From positions 1-33,604 of the forward strand of contig CAIYOZ010000344.1 of assembly GCA_903927945.1 (NCBI GenBank): a DNA stretch of 33,604 nt, read 5' to 3'. The notes beneath the pieces are model-generated. The model saw nothing but the letters and a program-made list of their open reading frames with translations, had not been told where the DNA came from and made no database searches. This document shows positions 1 to 9,104 of this stretch, piece after piece; positions within the stretch are counted from its first letter, which is position 1, and each line of letters begins with the position of its first letter. A program made the translations under genes and the position numbers. The stretch comes from an uncultured Bacteroidales bacterium (GTDB lineage: Bacteria; Bacteroidota; Bacteroidia; Bacteroidales; Paludibacteraceae).

Positions 1-472
1 CTATATTTACCTCCACCACTGATTGAACTTCTTTTTTATCGGGAATATATATCGGTTTTTGAGCGGAATAACCTACAAAGACCTTTACTAAAAAATTACT
101 GGGGGATATATAAAAATCGGACAGTTGCCCGAGAATTTCAATCTTGTCCATATCTACACCTATTTCCTCTCTCGTTTCCCGTAGGGCAGTCATGTCAAAA
201 GTTTTATCCGTAGTTTCGTACTTGCCACCCGGAAAAGATATTTGCCCGCTATGAATGCCTTCGTATTCACTGCGTTTGATAAAGACTGTCTTCAGTTTTC
301 CATTTTCAGGAAACAAAAGAATAAGTACTGCACTTTTCTTTGCTGAAATTATTACATCATTTAATGCCAACTCTTCTATTGTGCGTTGTTTTGGTGCCAT
401 TTTTAGATGGGACTTTGCACCAGGCAACGGAAGTTGTAATTTCTGTTTTAATTCGTCAGTGCTCAGATACAT
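1..472 (-). CDS. Nudix hydrolase, CoA pyrophosphatase (NudL/UPF0035) type, 3'-truncated by window edge
   Basis: This gene is absent from the ORF track because it runs off the left edge. I read 157 codons on the minus strand from an ATG at 472 with no stop. Residues 74-83 read HSGQISFPGG, followed by a Nudix box ending in ALRETREEIG (about 97-105). The combination of HxGQxSFPGG and TALRETxEEIG is the signature of the CoA pyrophosphatase branch of Nudix enzymes, which hydrolyse CoA or oxidised CoA to 4'-phosphopantetheine and 3',5'-ADP in the cytoplasm. No signal peptide is seen. It lies downstream of sufD on the same strand but beyond a terminator-like hairpin (550-577), so I treat it as a separate unit. 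The family assignment is firm; the exact substrate is inferred from the family. No strong Shine-Dalgarno sequence precedes the start, which is normal for Bacteroidetes. Confidence 0.85.
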   Translation of the reverse strand, partial: MYLSTDELKQKLQLPLPGAKSHLKMAPKQRTIEELALNDVIISAKKSAVLILLFPENGKLKTVFIKRSEYEGIHSGQISFPGGKYETTDKTFDMTALRETREEIGVDMDKIEILGQLSDFYISPSNFLVKVFVGYSAQKPIYIPDKKEVQSVVEVNI

Positions 473-540
473 GTGTTCAAAACAGGGATTTAAAGTCAGT
501 TTAGTTATTCTATGGTGAATATATTGCTTTAATAAACAAA

Positions 541-577
541 GAAAGAAAACTCTCAAAGGTGCTTTGCACTCTTAGAG
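541..577 (-). terminator. Rho-independent terminator after sufD
   Basis: On the minus strand a hairpin CTCTAAGAGTGC-AAA-GCACCTTTGAGAG is followed by a T-rich run (TTTTCTTTC). It sits about 20 bases beyond the sufD stop, which fits the end of the suf operon. The stem has one bulge and one or two weak pairs. Confidence 0.65.
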
Positions 578-597
578 GTAAGCGATGATGAATCAGA

Positions 598-1938
598 TTA
601 CTGGCAAATAATACAACCTTCGCATTTCGATAAATCGCCCCGTAACCTTTTTTCCACTAATATCTTTATGCGATCCTGAAGAGCCGTTATTCGGATATTT
701 TCAATCACATCGCTCGTAAAAGCATACATAAGAAGCAGTTTTGCCTCTGCTTCGGGGATTCCGCGTGATTGCATATAGAATTTAGCCGTTTCATCCAACT
801 GCCCAATGGTGGCACCATGCGAACACTTTACATCATCGGCATAGATTTCCAGTTGAGGCTTGGTACTCATTTTGGCTGTTTTCTTGAGCAGAATGTTTTT
901 ATTTATCTGGAAGGCTGATGTTTTCTGTGCATCCTTTGCCACCAGTATTTTCCCGGTAAACCCAGCCTTTGAATTATCATCCAGTACGTATTTAAACAAT
1001 TCATTGCTATTGCAATTAGGTTTGTTATGCATGATATACGTGAAATTATCAACCTGCTGGTTTTTATCAGCGATCACCATGCCACATAAACGGGTCTCAC
1101 AATGCTCACCATCCAGATCTATCTCAATGGAATTGCGTGTCACCCCGTTATGCAATGTAATGACGTTTGTCAGCACGGTGGAAGACGTTTTTTGGTCAAT
1201 AAGTAACGTGGATAAATTTGTTGTTTTGATATGGGTGTTTTCTAGTTTGTAATGCTCATAAGAAGCATTTTCGCCTACAAAAACTTCAGTAACGCGGTTA
1301 GAAAGGAAACGAACCTCATCCATAGTATGGTCACAAACAAGTAATTGGGCATGTGCTCCATCTTCCAGGATAATCAGGTTATGGCTATTAGCCATAAAGT
1401 CGACGTCCGAACGCATAATATTTATAAGTTGAACCGGTTGATCTAATACCACCCCCTTAGGTACATACATGAAAAAGCCATCCTGAGCAAAAGCACCATT
1501 AAATGCAACTAATCCATCATTTTTAGTTGTGCTGAGTTTTCCGTAATAATCTTTCAGTAATTCAGGGTGTGTAGTAGCTATTTCTTTTAAACTTCCAATG
1601 ATCACCCCATTTGGCAGCGATTTATTATTCGGCTCATTCACCGGATAAAAAGCATCGTTCACCACAAAGAAGAGAAACGAATGTATCCCCGGAACATCAC
1701 ACTTGAATACCTCGTAAGGATTTACAGGAATGGTAACACGGTTTATATTCAAACCGTAGTCAATGGATAGCGGTTCCTTAAGATCGGAGTATTTATAGTT
1801 TTCCAACTTTGAGGTTGGAAAACCTAATTTTTCAAACAACGTAAATGACCCATCTCGTAAAGTGTTCATCACGGTTGCCGAATGTTCCTTGATGCTTTCG
1901 TGGTGTTGTTTGTATAATTCTATATATTGTTGTTCCAT
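598..1938 (-). CDS. sufD: Fe-S cluster assembly scaffold subunit SufD
   Basis: 446 aa, normal length for SufD. It is the partner of SufB in the SufBC2D complex that builds and transfers Fe-S clusters in the cytoplasm. The C-terminal core carries KCSHGATIGQLD; the histidine at about 374 aligns with the conserved SufD His (E. coli His360) implicated in cluster assembly. The protein ends in a cysteine cluster CEGCIICQ (Cys 439, 442, 445). I believe a similar C-terminal cysteine tail is common in Bacteroidetes SufD, but its role is not known to me. It is the third gene of sufBCD, 83 bases after sufC, and is followed by a terminator. No sufS or sufE is present in this window downstream of it. Confidence 0.95.
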   Translation of the reverse strand: MEQQYIELYKQHHESIKEHSATVMNTLRDGSFTLFEKLGFPTSKLENYKYSDLKEPLSIDYGLNINRVTIPVNPYEVFKCDVPGIHSFLFFVVNDAFYPVNEPNNKSLPNGVIIGSLKEIATTHPELLKDYYGKLSTTKNDGLVAFNGAFAQDGFFMYVPKGVVLDQPVQLINIMRSDVDFMANSHNLIILEDGAHAQLLVCDHTMDEVRFLSNRVTEVFVGENASYEHYKLENTHIKTTNLSTLLIDQKTSSTVLTNVITLHNGVTRNSIEIDLDGEHCETRLCGMVIADKNQQVDNFTYIMHNKPNCNSNELFKYVLDDNSKAGFTGKILVAKDAQKTSAFQINKNILLKKTAKMSTKPQLEIYADDVKCSHGATIGQLDETAKFYMQSRGIPEAEAKLLLMYAFTSDVIENIRITALQDRIKILVEKRLRGDLSKCEGCIICQ

Positions 1939-2021
1939 TTTCTTATTTCAAAAGCTGTCTGATTATTGAACTTTTAGACCATTTTGATTTATTATCCAAT
2001 TAACTTAATCAATTAACCAAA

Positions 2022-2777
2022 TCACTCTCCGTCTACTTCTTTCTTAATCCAGTCATATCCTTTATCTTCCAATTCCAATGCAAGTTCTTTGCCACCGGTT
2101 TTAACTATACGGCCATCATAGAGTACGTGAACAAAGTCAGGAACAATATAATCCAACAGCCGCTGATAATGAGTTATCAAGATGGTGGCATTGTCAGTAC
2201 GTTTCAGTTTATTGACGCCGTTTGCTACAATCCGCAAGGCATCAATATCCAACCCTGAATCAGTTTCATCGAGTATAGCCAATCGTGGATCAAGCATAGC
2301 CATTTGGAATATCTCATTTTTCTTTTTTTCTCCACCCGAGAATCCCTCATTCACCGAACGGTTAGCAAGATTGCTATCCATTTCAACCAATTCTTTCTTT
2401 TCCCGCATAGTACGTAAGAAATCAGTGGCCGACATGGGTTCCAGTTTATTGTATTTACGGTGTTCATTCAGTGCAGTACGCATGAAATTAACCATACTGA
2501 CTCCGGGAATTTCAACAGGGTATTGAAAGCTAAGGAATATTCCTTCCCGTGAACGGTCTTCGGGAAGCATTTCCAATAAATTCTTACCGTAGAAAGTAAC
2601 ATCTCCTTTTGTAACCTCAAAAGCCTGATTACCTGAAAGTACAGAAGCTAAAGTTGATTTACCGGCACCGTTAGGTCCCATAATGGCATGAATTTCTCCG
2701 GGACGAACTACTAAATCAAGTCCTTTTAATATCTCCTTGCCATTGATGTTGGCGTGTAGGTTTTTAATTTCAAGCAT
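2022..2777 (-). CDS. sufC: Fe-S cluster assembly ATPase SufC
   Basis: 251 aa ABC-type ATPase, full length for SufC. Visible motifs are Walker A GPNGAGKST (34-42), the SufC-type ABC signature FSGGEKKK (146-153), Walker B LAILDETD (166-173) and the H-loop His203. The DETDSGLD sequence is typical of SufC rather than of transporter ATPases. It drives conformational change in the SufBC2D scaffold and is cytoplasmic with no membrane segments. It lies between sufB and sufD in the classic order. The 132-base gap to sufB contains an inverted repeat (see separate entry). Confidence 0.97.
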   Translation of the reverse strand: MLEIKNLHANINGKEILKGLDLVVRPGEIHAIMGPNGAGKSTLASVLSGNQAFEVTKGDVTFYGKNLLEMLPEDRSREGIFLSFQYPVEIPGVSMVNFMRTALNEHRKYNKLEPMSATDFLRTMREKKELVEMDSNLANRSVNEGFSGGEKKKNEIFQMAMLDPRLAILDETDSGLDIDALRIVANGVNKLKRTDNATILITHYQRLLDYIVPDFVHVLYDGRIVKTGGKELALELEDKGYDWIKKEVDGE

Positions 2778-2793
2778 AAATAGTTATAAAACG

Positions 2794-2911
2794 ACCCCCA
2801 ACCCCTAAAGGGAGTAAAGAATCTTTAGTTTTAAATTTTTAAGTTCAGTTTTATATGTAAATCGTCCTTTTTGTAAAGCACAAATAACCACCCTTTAGGG
2901 GGGCTGGGGTT
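2794..2911. repeat. Intercistronic inverted repeat between sufB and sufC
   Basis: The left arm ACCCCCAACCCCTAAAGGG (2794-2812) is matched by the reverse complement of the right arm (2891-2910), ACCCCAGCCCCCCTAAAGGG. They share a perfect 11-bp CCCCTAAAGGG core and a C-rich flank with one gap and one mismatch. About 78 bp of AT-rich DNA separates them. The right arm overlaps the sufB stop codon (2910-2912). C-rich CCCCTAAAGGGG motifs recur between genes in many Bacteroidetes; that statement is from memory. It could be a small mobile repeat or an mRNA hairpin. Confidence 0.7.
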
Positions 2912-4346
2912 AACCGACACTACCCTCCAACGTAATCTGCAGTAACTTCTGGGCTTCCACGGCAAACTCCATAGGGAGCTGGTTCAGCACCTCTTTAGCA
3001 TATCCGTTTACGATTAGCCCGACAGCATCTTCCGTTGAAATGCCCCGTTGATTGCAATAGAATATCTGGTCCTCATTGATTTTTGAGGTGGTAGCTTCAT
3101 GTTCTACTACCGAAGAATCATTATTCACTTCCATGTAAGGAAAAGTATGTGCACCACATTTATCACCCAGCAACAAGCTGTCGCATTGAGAATAATTGCG
3201 GGAGTTCTCGGCATTCTTATTCACCTTCACCAGTCCGCGGTAGCTGTTTTGACCCTGACCTGCTGAAATACCTTTTGAAAGGATATGACTTCTGGTATTT
3301 TTACCGATATGTTGCATTTTGGTGCCGGTATCAGCCTGTTGGTGATGATTGGTCACCGCTACAGAATAAAATTCGGCAGAGGAATTATCCCCCAACAGAA
3401 TACAGCTCGGATATTTCCAGGTGATGGCAGAACCCGTTTCAACCTGAGTCCAGGATATTTTGGAGTTTTCACCTTTACAAATGCCACGTTTTGTGACGAA
3501 ATTAAAAATACCCCCTTTACCATTTTTATCACCGGGATACCAATTCTGAACTGTCGAGTATTTTACTTGGGCGTTTTTAAGAGCTACAATTTCCACAATG
3601 GCAGCATGAAGTTGGTTCTCATCGCGCATAGGTGCTGTACAACCTTCCAGGTATGAAACATAGCTATCGTCGTCAGCAATGATCAGGGTTCGTTCAAACT
3701 GACCTGTATTCATAGCGTTTATACGGAAGTAGGTTGAAAGTTCCATGGGGCAACGAACTCCTTTAGGAATGTAGACAAAGGATCCATCGCTAAAAACGGC
3801 AGAATTTAGAGTGGCATAAAAGTTATCGGTATAAGGTACAACAGATGCCATATATTTCTGAACCAGATCAGGATGGTGTTCTACCGCATCGCTGAATGAA
3901 CAAAAAATAATACCCATCTCGTTTAAACTTTCTTTAAAAGTGGTCTTTACTGAAATACTATCCATAACAGCATCGACAGCTATTCCCGACAGAGCCATCC
4001 GTTCATGGAGTGGAATCCCGAGCTTCTCAAAAGTTTTCAACAATTCAGGATCTACTTCGTCCAAACTTTTAGGTGCATTTTTACGGGGTGCTGCATAATA
4101 GGCAATGCTTTGATAATCAATCTCCGGAATGTTGAGATGTGCCCAAGTAGGCATTTCCATTGTAATCCAATGCCTGTAAGCCTTTAAGCGGAATTCGAGC
4201 ATCCATTCGGGCTCGTTTTTCTTTGCAGAAATGAGACGAACCACTTCTTCACTCAGTCCAATAGGAATAATGTCTGTTTCGATGTCGGATGAAAATCCAT
4301 ATTTATATTCTCCTTGAGTTACCTGATCTAATATAGCTTCTGACAT
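2910..4346 (-). CDS. sufB: Fe-S cluster assembly scaffold subunit SufB
   Basis: 478 aa, usual length for SufB. The C-terminal half contains the conserved core with [11 protein letters not shown]; Cys at about 397 corresponds to E. coli Cys405, the residue needed for cluster formation, and it is followed by [10 protein letters not shown] with the conserved Glu. The N-terminal part has the SufB-type [17 protein letters not shown] segment. It is first in the sufBCD operon and makes the nascent Fe-S cluster with SufD and SufC. A promoter-like -7 box lies about 56-63 bases upstream, with a perfect palindrome in the leader between them. The stop codon lies inside the right arm of the sufB-sufC inverted repeat. 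Confidence 0.97.
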   Translation of the reverse strand: MSEAILDQVTQGEYKYGFSSDIETDIIPIGLSEEVVRLISAKKNEPEWMLEFRLKAYRHWITMEMPTWAHLNIPEIDYQSIAYYAAPRKNAPKSLDEVDPELLKTFEKLGIPLHERMALSGIAVDAVMDSISVKTTFKESLNEMGIIFCSFSDAVEHHPDLVQKYMASVVPYTDNFYATLNSAVFSDGSFVYIPKGVRCPMELSTYFRINAMNTGQFERTLIIADDDSYVSYLEGCTAPMRDENQLHAAIVEIVALKNAQVKYSTVQNWYPGDKNGKGGIFNFVTKRGICKGENSKISWTQVETGSAITWKYPSCILLGDNSSAEFYSVAVTNHHQQADTGTKMQHIGKNTRSHILSKGISAGQGQNSYRGLVKVNKNAENSRNYSQCDSLLLGDKCGAHTFPYMEVNNDSSVVEHEATTSKINEDQIFYCNQRGISTEDAVGLIVNGYAKEVLNQLPMEFAVEAQKLLQITLEGSVG

Positions 4347-4366
4347 AATATCAATTTATTAAAAGC

Positions 4367-4388
4367 AAAAGATGATAAATCATCTTTT
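4367..4388 (-). promoter_or_regulatory. Perfect dyad in the sufB leader
   Basis: AAAAGATGAT-AA-ATCATCTTTT, 10-bp perfect arms around a 2-base centre, lies between the candidate -7 box and the sufB start. It could be an operator for a dimeric regulator or a leader hairpin. A role in iron or oxidative-stress control is only inference from its position ahead of suf genes. Confidence 0.5.
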
Positions 4389-4401
4389 TTGAAATAAGCT
4401 G

Positions 4402-4409
4402 CAAAGGTA
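4402..4409 (-). promoter_or_regulatory. Candidate -7 promoter box for sufBCD
   Basis: The minus strand reads TACCTTTG, an exact match to the Bacteroidetes sigma consensus TAnnTTTG. No clear TTTG -33 element is found at the expected spacing, so this is a partial match. The predicted leader is about 50 bases long. Confidence 0.55.
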
Positions 4410-4550
4410 CAAAAAAAATGCATTTTGAAATGCTATCAAATTGTCCTATTTACAATAGAGGCATAACACCTTTGCCTTGGTTATTGTTTTCAATAGCTTT
4501 ATTATTGACATCTTTTGAGGCTTACGATACATTCGCCCCACTAAAATGAC

Positions 4551-4580
4551 AAGAGGAATAAGACTGGTCTAATTCCTCTT
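4551..4580. repeat. 30-bp near-perfect palindrome
   Basis: AAGAGGAATAAGAC-TG-GTCTAATTCCTCTT has 14-base arms with one mismatch and a 2-base centre, and CGCC/GGCG lies further out. There is no T-tract, so it is not a standard terminator. It may be an operator or a small repeat element. Confidence 0.6.
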
Positions 4581-4710
4581 GGCGCAAAACTTTAACCTGC
4601 AATTGAGTCGAAGATAATATTACTTCCATTTAATTGGCTAAGCAGATTTGAATTATATATCAACATTTTCAAAACATTTGTTGTTTCCTAGAATGCTTGT
4701 TATGAATCAA

Positions 4711-6021
4711 TTATTTTCTCTTCTGTAGTTGTTTCTGAATCTTTTTAATGGCCGATTCAATTGATTTTTCAGGTTCTATCACATTATATTCTCCCCAAAA
4801 TTGATGGTCTGTAAAACCAGATGCCTCATCACTGATAATTACAGATGGCTTTAGTTTTTCTTTAAAATCGATTGATTTTTTCTCTGATTCTTTTCCCCAA
4901 TCGGTAACCGCCATTTCCACTACTGAGAAATAATTAGTATTAAATAATTTTTTCTTCCAGATTACTTTCAATCCAAGCTCAATCCGACTATAGGAATAAT
5001 ACCATTTTCCATCTTTTTCAAGATAATCAATTCTGTATTTGGTTTCAGTAGGGTACACCCGGGCGTTATATGGTTTTTTCATGATGAACATTCGGGCTGA
5101 AGCATCTTTATCCGTGATGTTCAAACTGAAAACGGCACTTCTCAATGCAAGAGTCTGGGCATCAATATATAGTTTTCCAAAATAATACGGTTCTGTTGTT
5201 TTGCTGGGACGTTGTTTGAAATCGATCACATAAATCAATTTATTGTCAGTATGGGTTGATCTGTCGAAACTAAATTCATAAGTTGAAAAGATGTCATCCG
5301 TGAACAGGTATTCAGGATTTTTCATGATATCCAGGTATAGTGAGTTAAAAGGTCCTCCCTGCAACTTAAACGTCAATGTATCAAGTTTTGTGTAGTCGGC
5401 CTTTTTACGTGCCTTATAGAGCTTAACCGCATCGGATTTATTTGAAGTGCAGGGCTGTTTATTCACTTCTACCACTGCCTCGGAAAGAGATACGTAACTT
5501 CGGTTTTTCTTAATTGTTTCCCTATAAAAAGCAGTCATCAATGTTTGTACATTGAAATAATTTTCCCCTCTTTTCTCAAGTACGGCTCGCATAAGGACTT
5601 CTGCATTCTTAGAAATGACATTTAATTCCGGTAATTCCACAAGGGTAGGTTCCAGCTCAATACGTGATTTTTCAGGCTTTAAATCAGATAATTTTATTGA
5701 TTTGTCTTTATACCCAATAAAGCTTATAAAAACTTTTGGATTGATCACTTCATCTGAAATTTTCAATGAAAATTCACCTTCACTGTTTGAAACAGTGGAG
5801 ATATTCATTCCAGCTACCACTATACTGGCAAATGCCAGGGGTGTTCCTGTTTTCTTATCGACGATTTTTCCTTTATATTCTATAAAGTTCTCTTTTACCC
5901 CATTTTGTGTGGATGGAAAATGAATAAATGCACTGGCAGGAACGGGTGAGAATAAAACAAACAGGACAAAAATACAAACTGACATGATTCTGTCATTTGA
6001 GATGTGTACATGTGTTTTCAT
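4711..6021 (-). CDS. Secreted protein with carboxypeptidase-like regulatory domain
   Basis: 436 aa. An N-terminal signal peptide is evident (hydrophobic SVCIFVLFVLF, then ASA near residue 32). Residues about 48-130 form a carboxypeptidase-D regulatory-like beta-sandwich (GKIVDKKTGTPLAFASIVV, then a GEFSL and ISFIGYK pattern), the same fold that precedes TonB-dependent receptors, but no plug or barrel follows. The remainder (about 135-436) is a beta-rich region of a family common in Bacteroidetes that I cannot name with certainty. There is no lipobox cysteine and no clear T9SS tail, so a periplasmic or outer-membrane-associated location is likely. It appears to be transcribed alone. Function unknown. 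Confidence 0.75.
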   Translation of the reverse strand: MKTHVHISNDRIMSVCIFVLFVLFSPVPASAFIHFPSTQNGVKENFIEYKGKIVDKKTGTPLAFASIVVAGMNISTVSNSEGEFSLKISDEVINPKVFISFIGYKDKSIKLSDLKPEKSRIELEPTLVELPELNVISKNAEVLMRAVLEKRGENYFNVQTLMTAFYRETIKKNRSYVSLSEAVVEVNKQPCTSNKSDAVKLYKARKKADYTKLDTLTFKLQGGPFNSLYLDIMKNPEYLFTDDIFSTYEFSFDRSTHTDNKLIYVIDFKQRPSKTTEPYYFGKLYIDAQTLALRSAVFSLNITDKDASARMFIMKKPYNARVYPTETKYRIDYLEKDGKWYYSYSRIELGLKVIWKKKLFNTNYFSVVEMAVTDWGKESEKKSIDFKEKLKPSVIISDEASGFTDHQFWGEYNVIEPEKSIESAIKKIQKQLQKRK

Positions 6022-6196
6022 ACTTTAAGCTTTTATTATTTTAATAAAACATCCAGTTGAAATTACAATTTCACTTTTTCACACATTTTCTTTAATATAT
6101 TATAACACTAAAAAGAGTGTAAAAGTTGAATTATAATGAAGGTTGAGATTCATTATTAGTATAGAACAAATTACATACAGTAATTTTATAATAATT

Positions 6197-6233
6197 CAAG
6201 TCGATTTTATCCGAAAATAATCGAACCGACTTG
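6197..6233 (-). terminator. Possible 3' hairpin after the nuclease genes
   Basis: CAAGTCG and CGACTTG arms enclose a partly paired inner stem (CGATTTTAT with AAATAATCG). It lies about 30 bases beyond the stop of the gene ending at 6262 on the minus strand. The following sequence is AT-rich but lacks a clean T-run. Confidence 0.35.
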
Positions 6234-6261
6234 CAGCTATAAACATTCGATACAACACATT

Positions 6262-9102
6262 TTATTTCATAATCTTGAATGTTGAATTTGCCACCCTGTC
6301 TTGGATACGGATAAGAAATATGCCGTTTTGGTGAATGAGAATATCTTTTACATTGGTTGTAGCTTTAGCCTGAATCAGACAAATACCCGTTAAGGTATAA
6401 ACCTGAATAAACTCATCTCCTTGAAGACCGGTTATTGTTATTTTATCTTTGCCCGATAAAATTTTTATGGAAGTGGAGTTCTGATTTCTTACTTCACTAC
6501 TCATTAACGTTTGTACTCCTATCGTTTCAGAATTTCCCGATATGTAACTACCAAGCGTTGCCTTTGTACGATAGTAATAGGTGCTGTTTTCTTTCAAATT
6601 TTGAACCATAGAAAATGTGAATGAAGTAGGCTTATCCTTTACAATGAAAACCGTGTCCTGGTTCCCGTAAGTTGCCGAAACATCATCCAACGATAAGTTG
6701 CCACCGGGTATCTTATTAAATGTAAACCGGAAAGAGGTTAATGTTTTTGTTTTATCGAAATTATAAACCGGATAGAATTTTGTATTGTTTTTACAAACAA
6801 TGCTGTCAACACGAGTCCAATTACCATTCCCAAGTCCATCCAATATCAAAGATGCACCGGCTTCATAGGTAGCAAAGCGGTACATGAAATTTAATTTAGA
6901 TACTGGTTGTGGAAATGTTTTTGTTTGGACCCATTCTTTTAGATTCTTGAAGGATAAAGATGGCGTATTAATTCCAATACTTGCTGAGGATGTGTAATTT
7001 CCACTTACTGTTCCACTCCACCCGGTTGGTAATGGGGTTCCGGCATATCCTACATTATCAAACCCTTCGACCACAGTAGTGTCGGCTTGTCCACTTACAG
7101 AGAAAACATCCATCAGATAACCCGAAGCATAGGCAGTCTCACCCCAGTTGGCAGTGAACTGATTCGATTGAACGTTTCCCGGTTCCGAAATTTCAGGTGC
7201 ATCCAGTGTGGAAGTATGCACTTGCATGGTATTTATTGCAGCAGTATTTCCACCCGGTCGAACTGCTTCCACACTGTAGGTATATATGCTGGCAGGTGAT
7301 AAACTTTGTATTGGGTACGAAGTAATCCCTCCGGTCAAAACATCCTGAAGCTGATAATTGCTGGCACTGACTGTTGACATGGTGTGACTTCCCAGCATGG
7401 AATATGAATCACTTGCCAATGTAGTCCATTCCTCCCCATTAAAAGTAGAAACAGGATGAGTTACTCCCGGTTTACGTTGCAGGGTCACTTTATCTCCCCA
7501 TATCACGTCGGCACCTGCATCTGCCTGGCCTGCAATATCAATGGTAACGCCACTGCGGACCAGAGCTACTGCATCGTTCCCATTAAACTGAAGGACTGAA
7601 TCCGCCAGCAATTGAGCTTTCGCCAATAAATCTGCTGTCGTACAATTCTTGCTTACAATGACATAACTTTTATTATTCTCCAGGGTGCCTGAAAGTTTTA
7701 GGGTTGATCCGAAATAACCGGCACCATTCGATTGCTTTTGTAACGAAAAATTCGATAAATCGATAGTCTTGCCGGTCCCGTTATACAATTCAAGGGCTTT
7801 GTTCCAGCTACTCCCATCCACATAAGTCGAAATTATCAAATCACCAGCTTGTTTATCACCCTGATATAAATTCAATTTATAATCGGTGGCAAGTGGATCG
7901 GAAATCCATTTTAATGTTCCTCCTACAGGTGTAATGTCTGTTGGTTCCAATGTGATGAAATCGGCAGATGCCAATGCTTTGACCGGAATACTCAGGGATT
8001 CAGTTAATCCACCACCCTGAATTTTCAATGAATCACGAACAAAACCTGTAGTGATAGGTGTAAATGTGATAGTTACATCAACTCCATTTAACGCATTCAC
8101 TGCTGAAATAGAGGTTGTGGACAATGTTATGGCTCCTGAATTTCTGACGAGTGATAATTGTATATCCGAGTTTATGTTCGATCCCTGAATGTGAAGGGTT
8201 TGAGAGCGGGAATCATTTTGAAGTATCACCCCAAAATCAATGGAAGAACCTCGGCGTGGCATTACCAGGAATGGACTAGTCTCTTCTGGGAAAGGGTATG
8301 TACTAAGGGTGTCTTTTCCCCAGATATAATCAGCCAGGTCAGGGTAGTCGATGAAGGGATTACGATTTCCCTGAATATTATAAATGGCCTCGATACGAGC
8401 CAGCTCTTTTGGGCTCACCGGATCCTGATGGCTCCATTTCAAGAGCAAATCAATTGCCCAGGGTTTCCAGACCGGATATGTATTATTGTTCATCATGGGG
8501 GAAGACCAAAGTGACGCAAAATTTTCATAGATCGTTGAAATATAAAAATACGAACGTGCAAAATCACCTTTATACTCATCAGCCGGTTCAAAGCAATTGT
8601 CGGTATAGGCAGTTTCAAAACCATTTTTACCAACTTTACTTTTTCCGTTATCCATGGATGGTATTCCGGTCACTTCTCCCAGGGGTAAATTATTTTTGAT
8701 GATGTTGGTAATTCCATCTGCAGGATATAAATGAAATAAATCTTTGTAGGCATTATTCGGGAAAGCGCCCCACCAACTCTTAGGTAATGAATGTTCGATA
8801 TTCATCCCCGTTACTGCTTTAAAACCAGTGAAATGCCTTACCGAGTCAGAATACATATCAATCACCGAACCATCCGGATTCTGATCCGTATAAAAAAATC
8901 CTTGCCAGGTAAATCCTGCACCTCCACCATAATTAAACTCGTTCATTGGAGCACAATACGTATGAAGAGCTGTTTTCAATGCAGCCTGTTTTTTATTCCT
9001 GGCAAAATAATAGTATCCGGAGGGAACACCTGCAAAGACAGTTGAAAAAATGAGAAAACTAATCAGGAGAGTCAGAAATGACTTTTTATTTAGTGTCAGC
9101 AT
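6262..9102 (-). CDS. Secreted endonuclease I-family nuclease with lamin-tail and split FN3 modules, T9SS tail
   Basis: 946 aa. Signal peptide about 1-24. Endonuclease I (EndA/NucM-like, His-Me finger) domain about 28-265, with NIEHSLPKSWW (probable catalytic His104), DLFHLYPADG and NNLPLGEV. An ASH-like beta-sandwich covers about 280-378. A first FN3-like module (383-414 and 577-631) is interrupted by a lamin-tail-type domain (about 418-573, with SSWNKALELYNGTGKTIDLS). A second FN3-like module (635-671 and 816-866) is interrupted by a jelly-roll-like domain (672-815). Residues about 872-946 resemble a T9SS sorting domain ending in KIMK. It probably degrades extracellular DNA or RNA at the cell surface. 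The start lies 2 nt after the stop of the upstream paralogue, implying one transcript. Confidence 0.85.
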   Translation of the reverse strand: MLTLNKKSFLTLLISFLIFSTVFAGVPSGYYYFARNKKQAALKTALHTYCAPMNEFNYGGGAGFTWQGFFYTDQNPDGSVIDMYSDSVRHFTGFKAVTGMNIEHSLPKSWWGAFPNNAYKDLFHLYPADGITNIIKNNLPLGEVTGIPSMDNGKSKVGKNGFETAYTDNCFEPADEYKGDFARSYFYISTIYENFASLWSSPMMNNNTYPVWKPWAIDLLLKWSHQDPVSPKELARIEAIYNIQGNRNPFIDYPDLADYIWGKDTLSTYPFPEETSPFLVMPRRGSSIDFGVILQNDSRSQTLHIQGSNINSDIQLSLVRNSGAITLSTTSISAVNALNGVDVTITFTPITTGFVRDSLKIQGGGLTESLSIPVKALASADFITLEPTDITPVGGTLKWISDPLATDYKLNLYQGDKQAGDLIISTYVDGSSWNKALELYNGTGKTIDLSNFSLQKQSNGAGYFGSTLKLSGTLENNKSYVIVSKNCTTADLLAKAQLLADSVLQFNGNDAVALVRSGVTIDIAGQADAGADVIWGDKVTLQRKPGVTHPVSTFNGEEWTTLASDSYSMLGSHTMSTVSASNYQLQDVLTGGITSYPIQSLSPASIYTYSVEAVRPGGNTAAINTMQVHTSTLDAPEISEPGNVQSNQFTANWGETAYASGYLMDVFSVSGQADTTVVEGFDNVGYAGTPLPTGWSGTVSGNYTSSASIGINTPSLSFKNLKEWVQTKTFPQPVSKLNFMYRFATYEAGASLILDGLGNGNWTRVDSIVCKNNTKFYPVYNFDKTKTLTSFRFTFNKIPGGNLSLDDVSATYGNQDTVFIVKDKPTSFTFSMVQNLKENSTYYYRTKATLGSYISGNSETIGVQTLMSSEVRNQNSTSIKILSGKDKITITGLQGDEFIQVYTLTGICLIQAKATTNVKDILIHQNGIFLIRIQDRVANSTFKIMK

Positions 9103-9104
9103 GC

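Larger units (their letters stand above)
4347..4710. other. Intergenic region upstream of sufB (364 bp)
   Basis: It has no gene. It holds the sufB promoter and leader palindrome (4367-4409) and a near-perfect 30-bp palindrome (4551-4580). The rest is AT-rich. I see no convincing terminator for the minus-strand gene that ends at 4711. Confidence 0.7.

Noticed and set aside
255-518. 87-aa plus-strand ORF
   Set aside because: It is antisense to the Nudix hydrolase gene, whose motifs are clear on the minus strand.
4551-4580. Rho-independent terminator for the upstream region
   Set aside because: The stem is not followed by a T-run on either strand.
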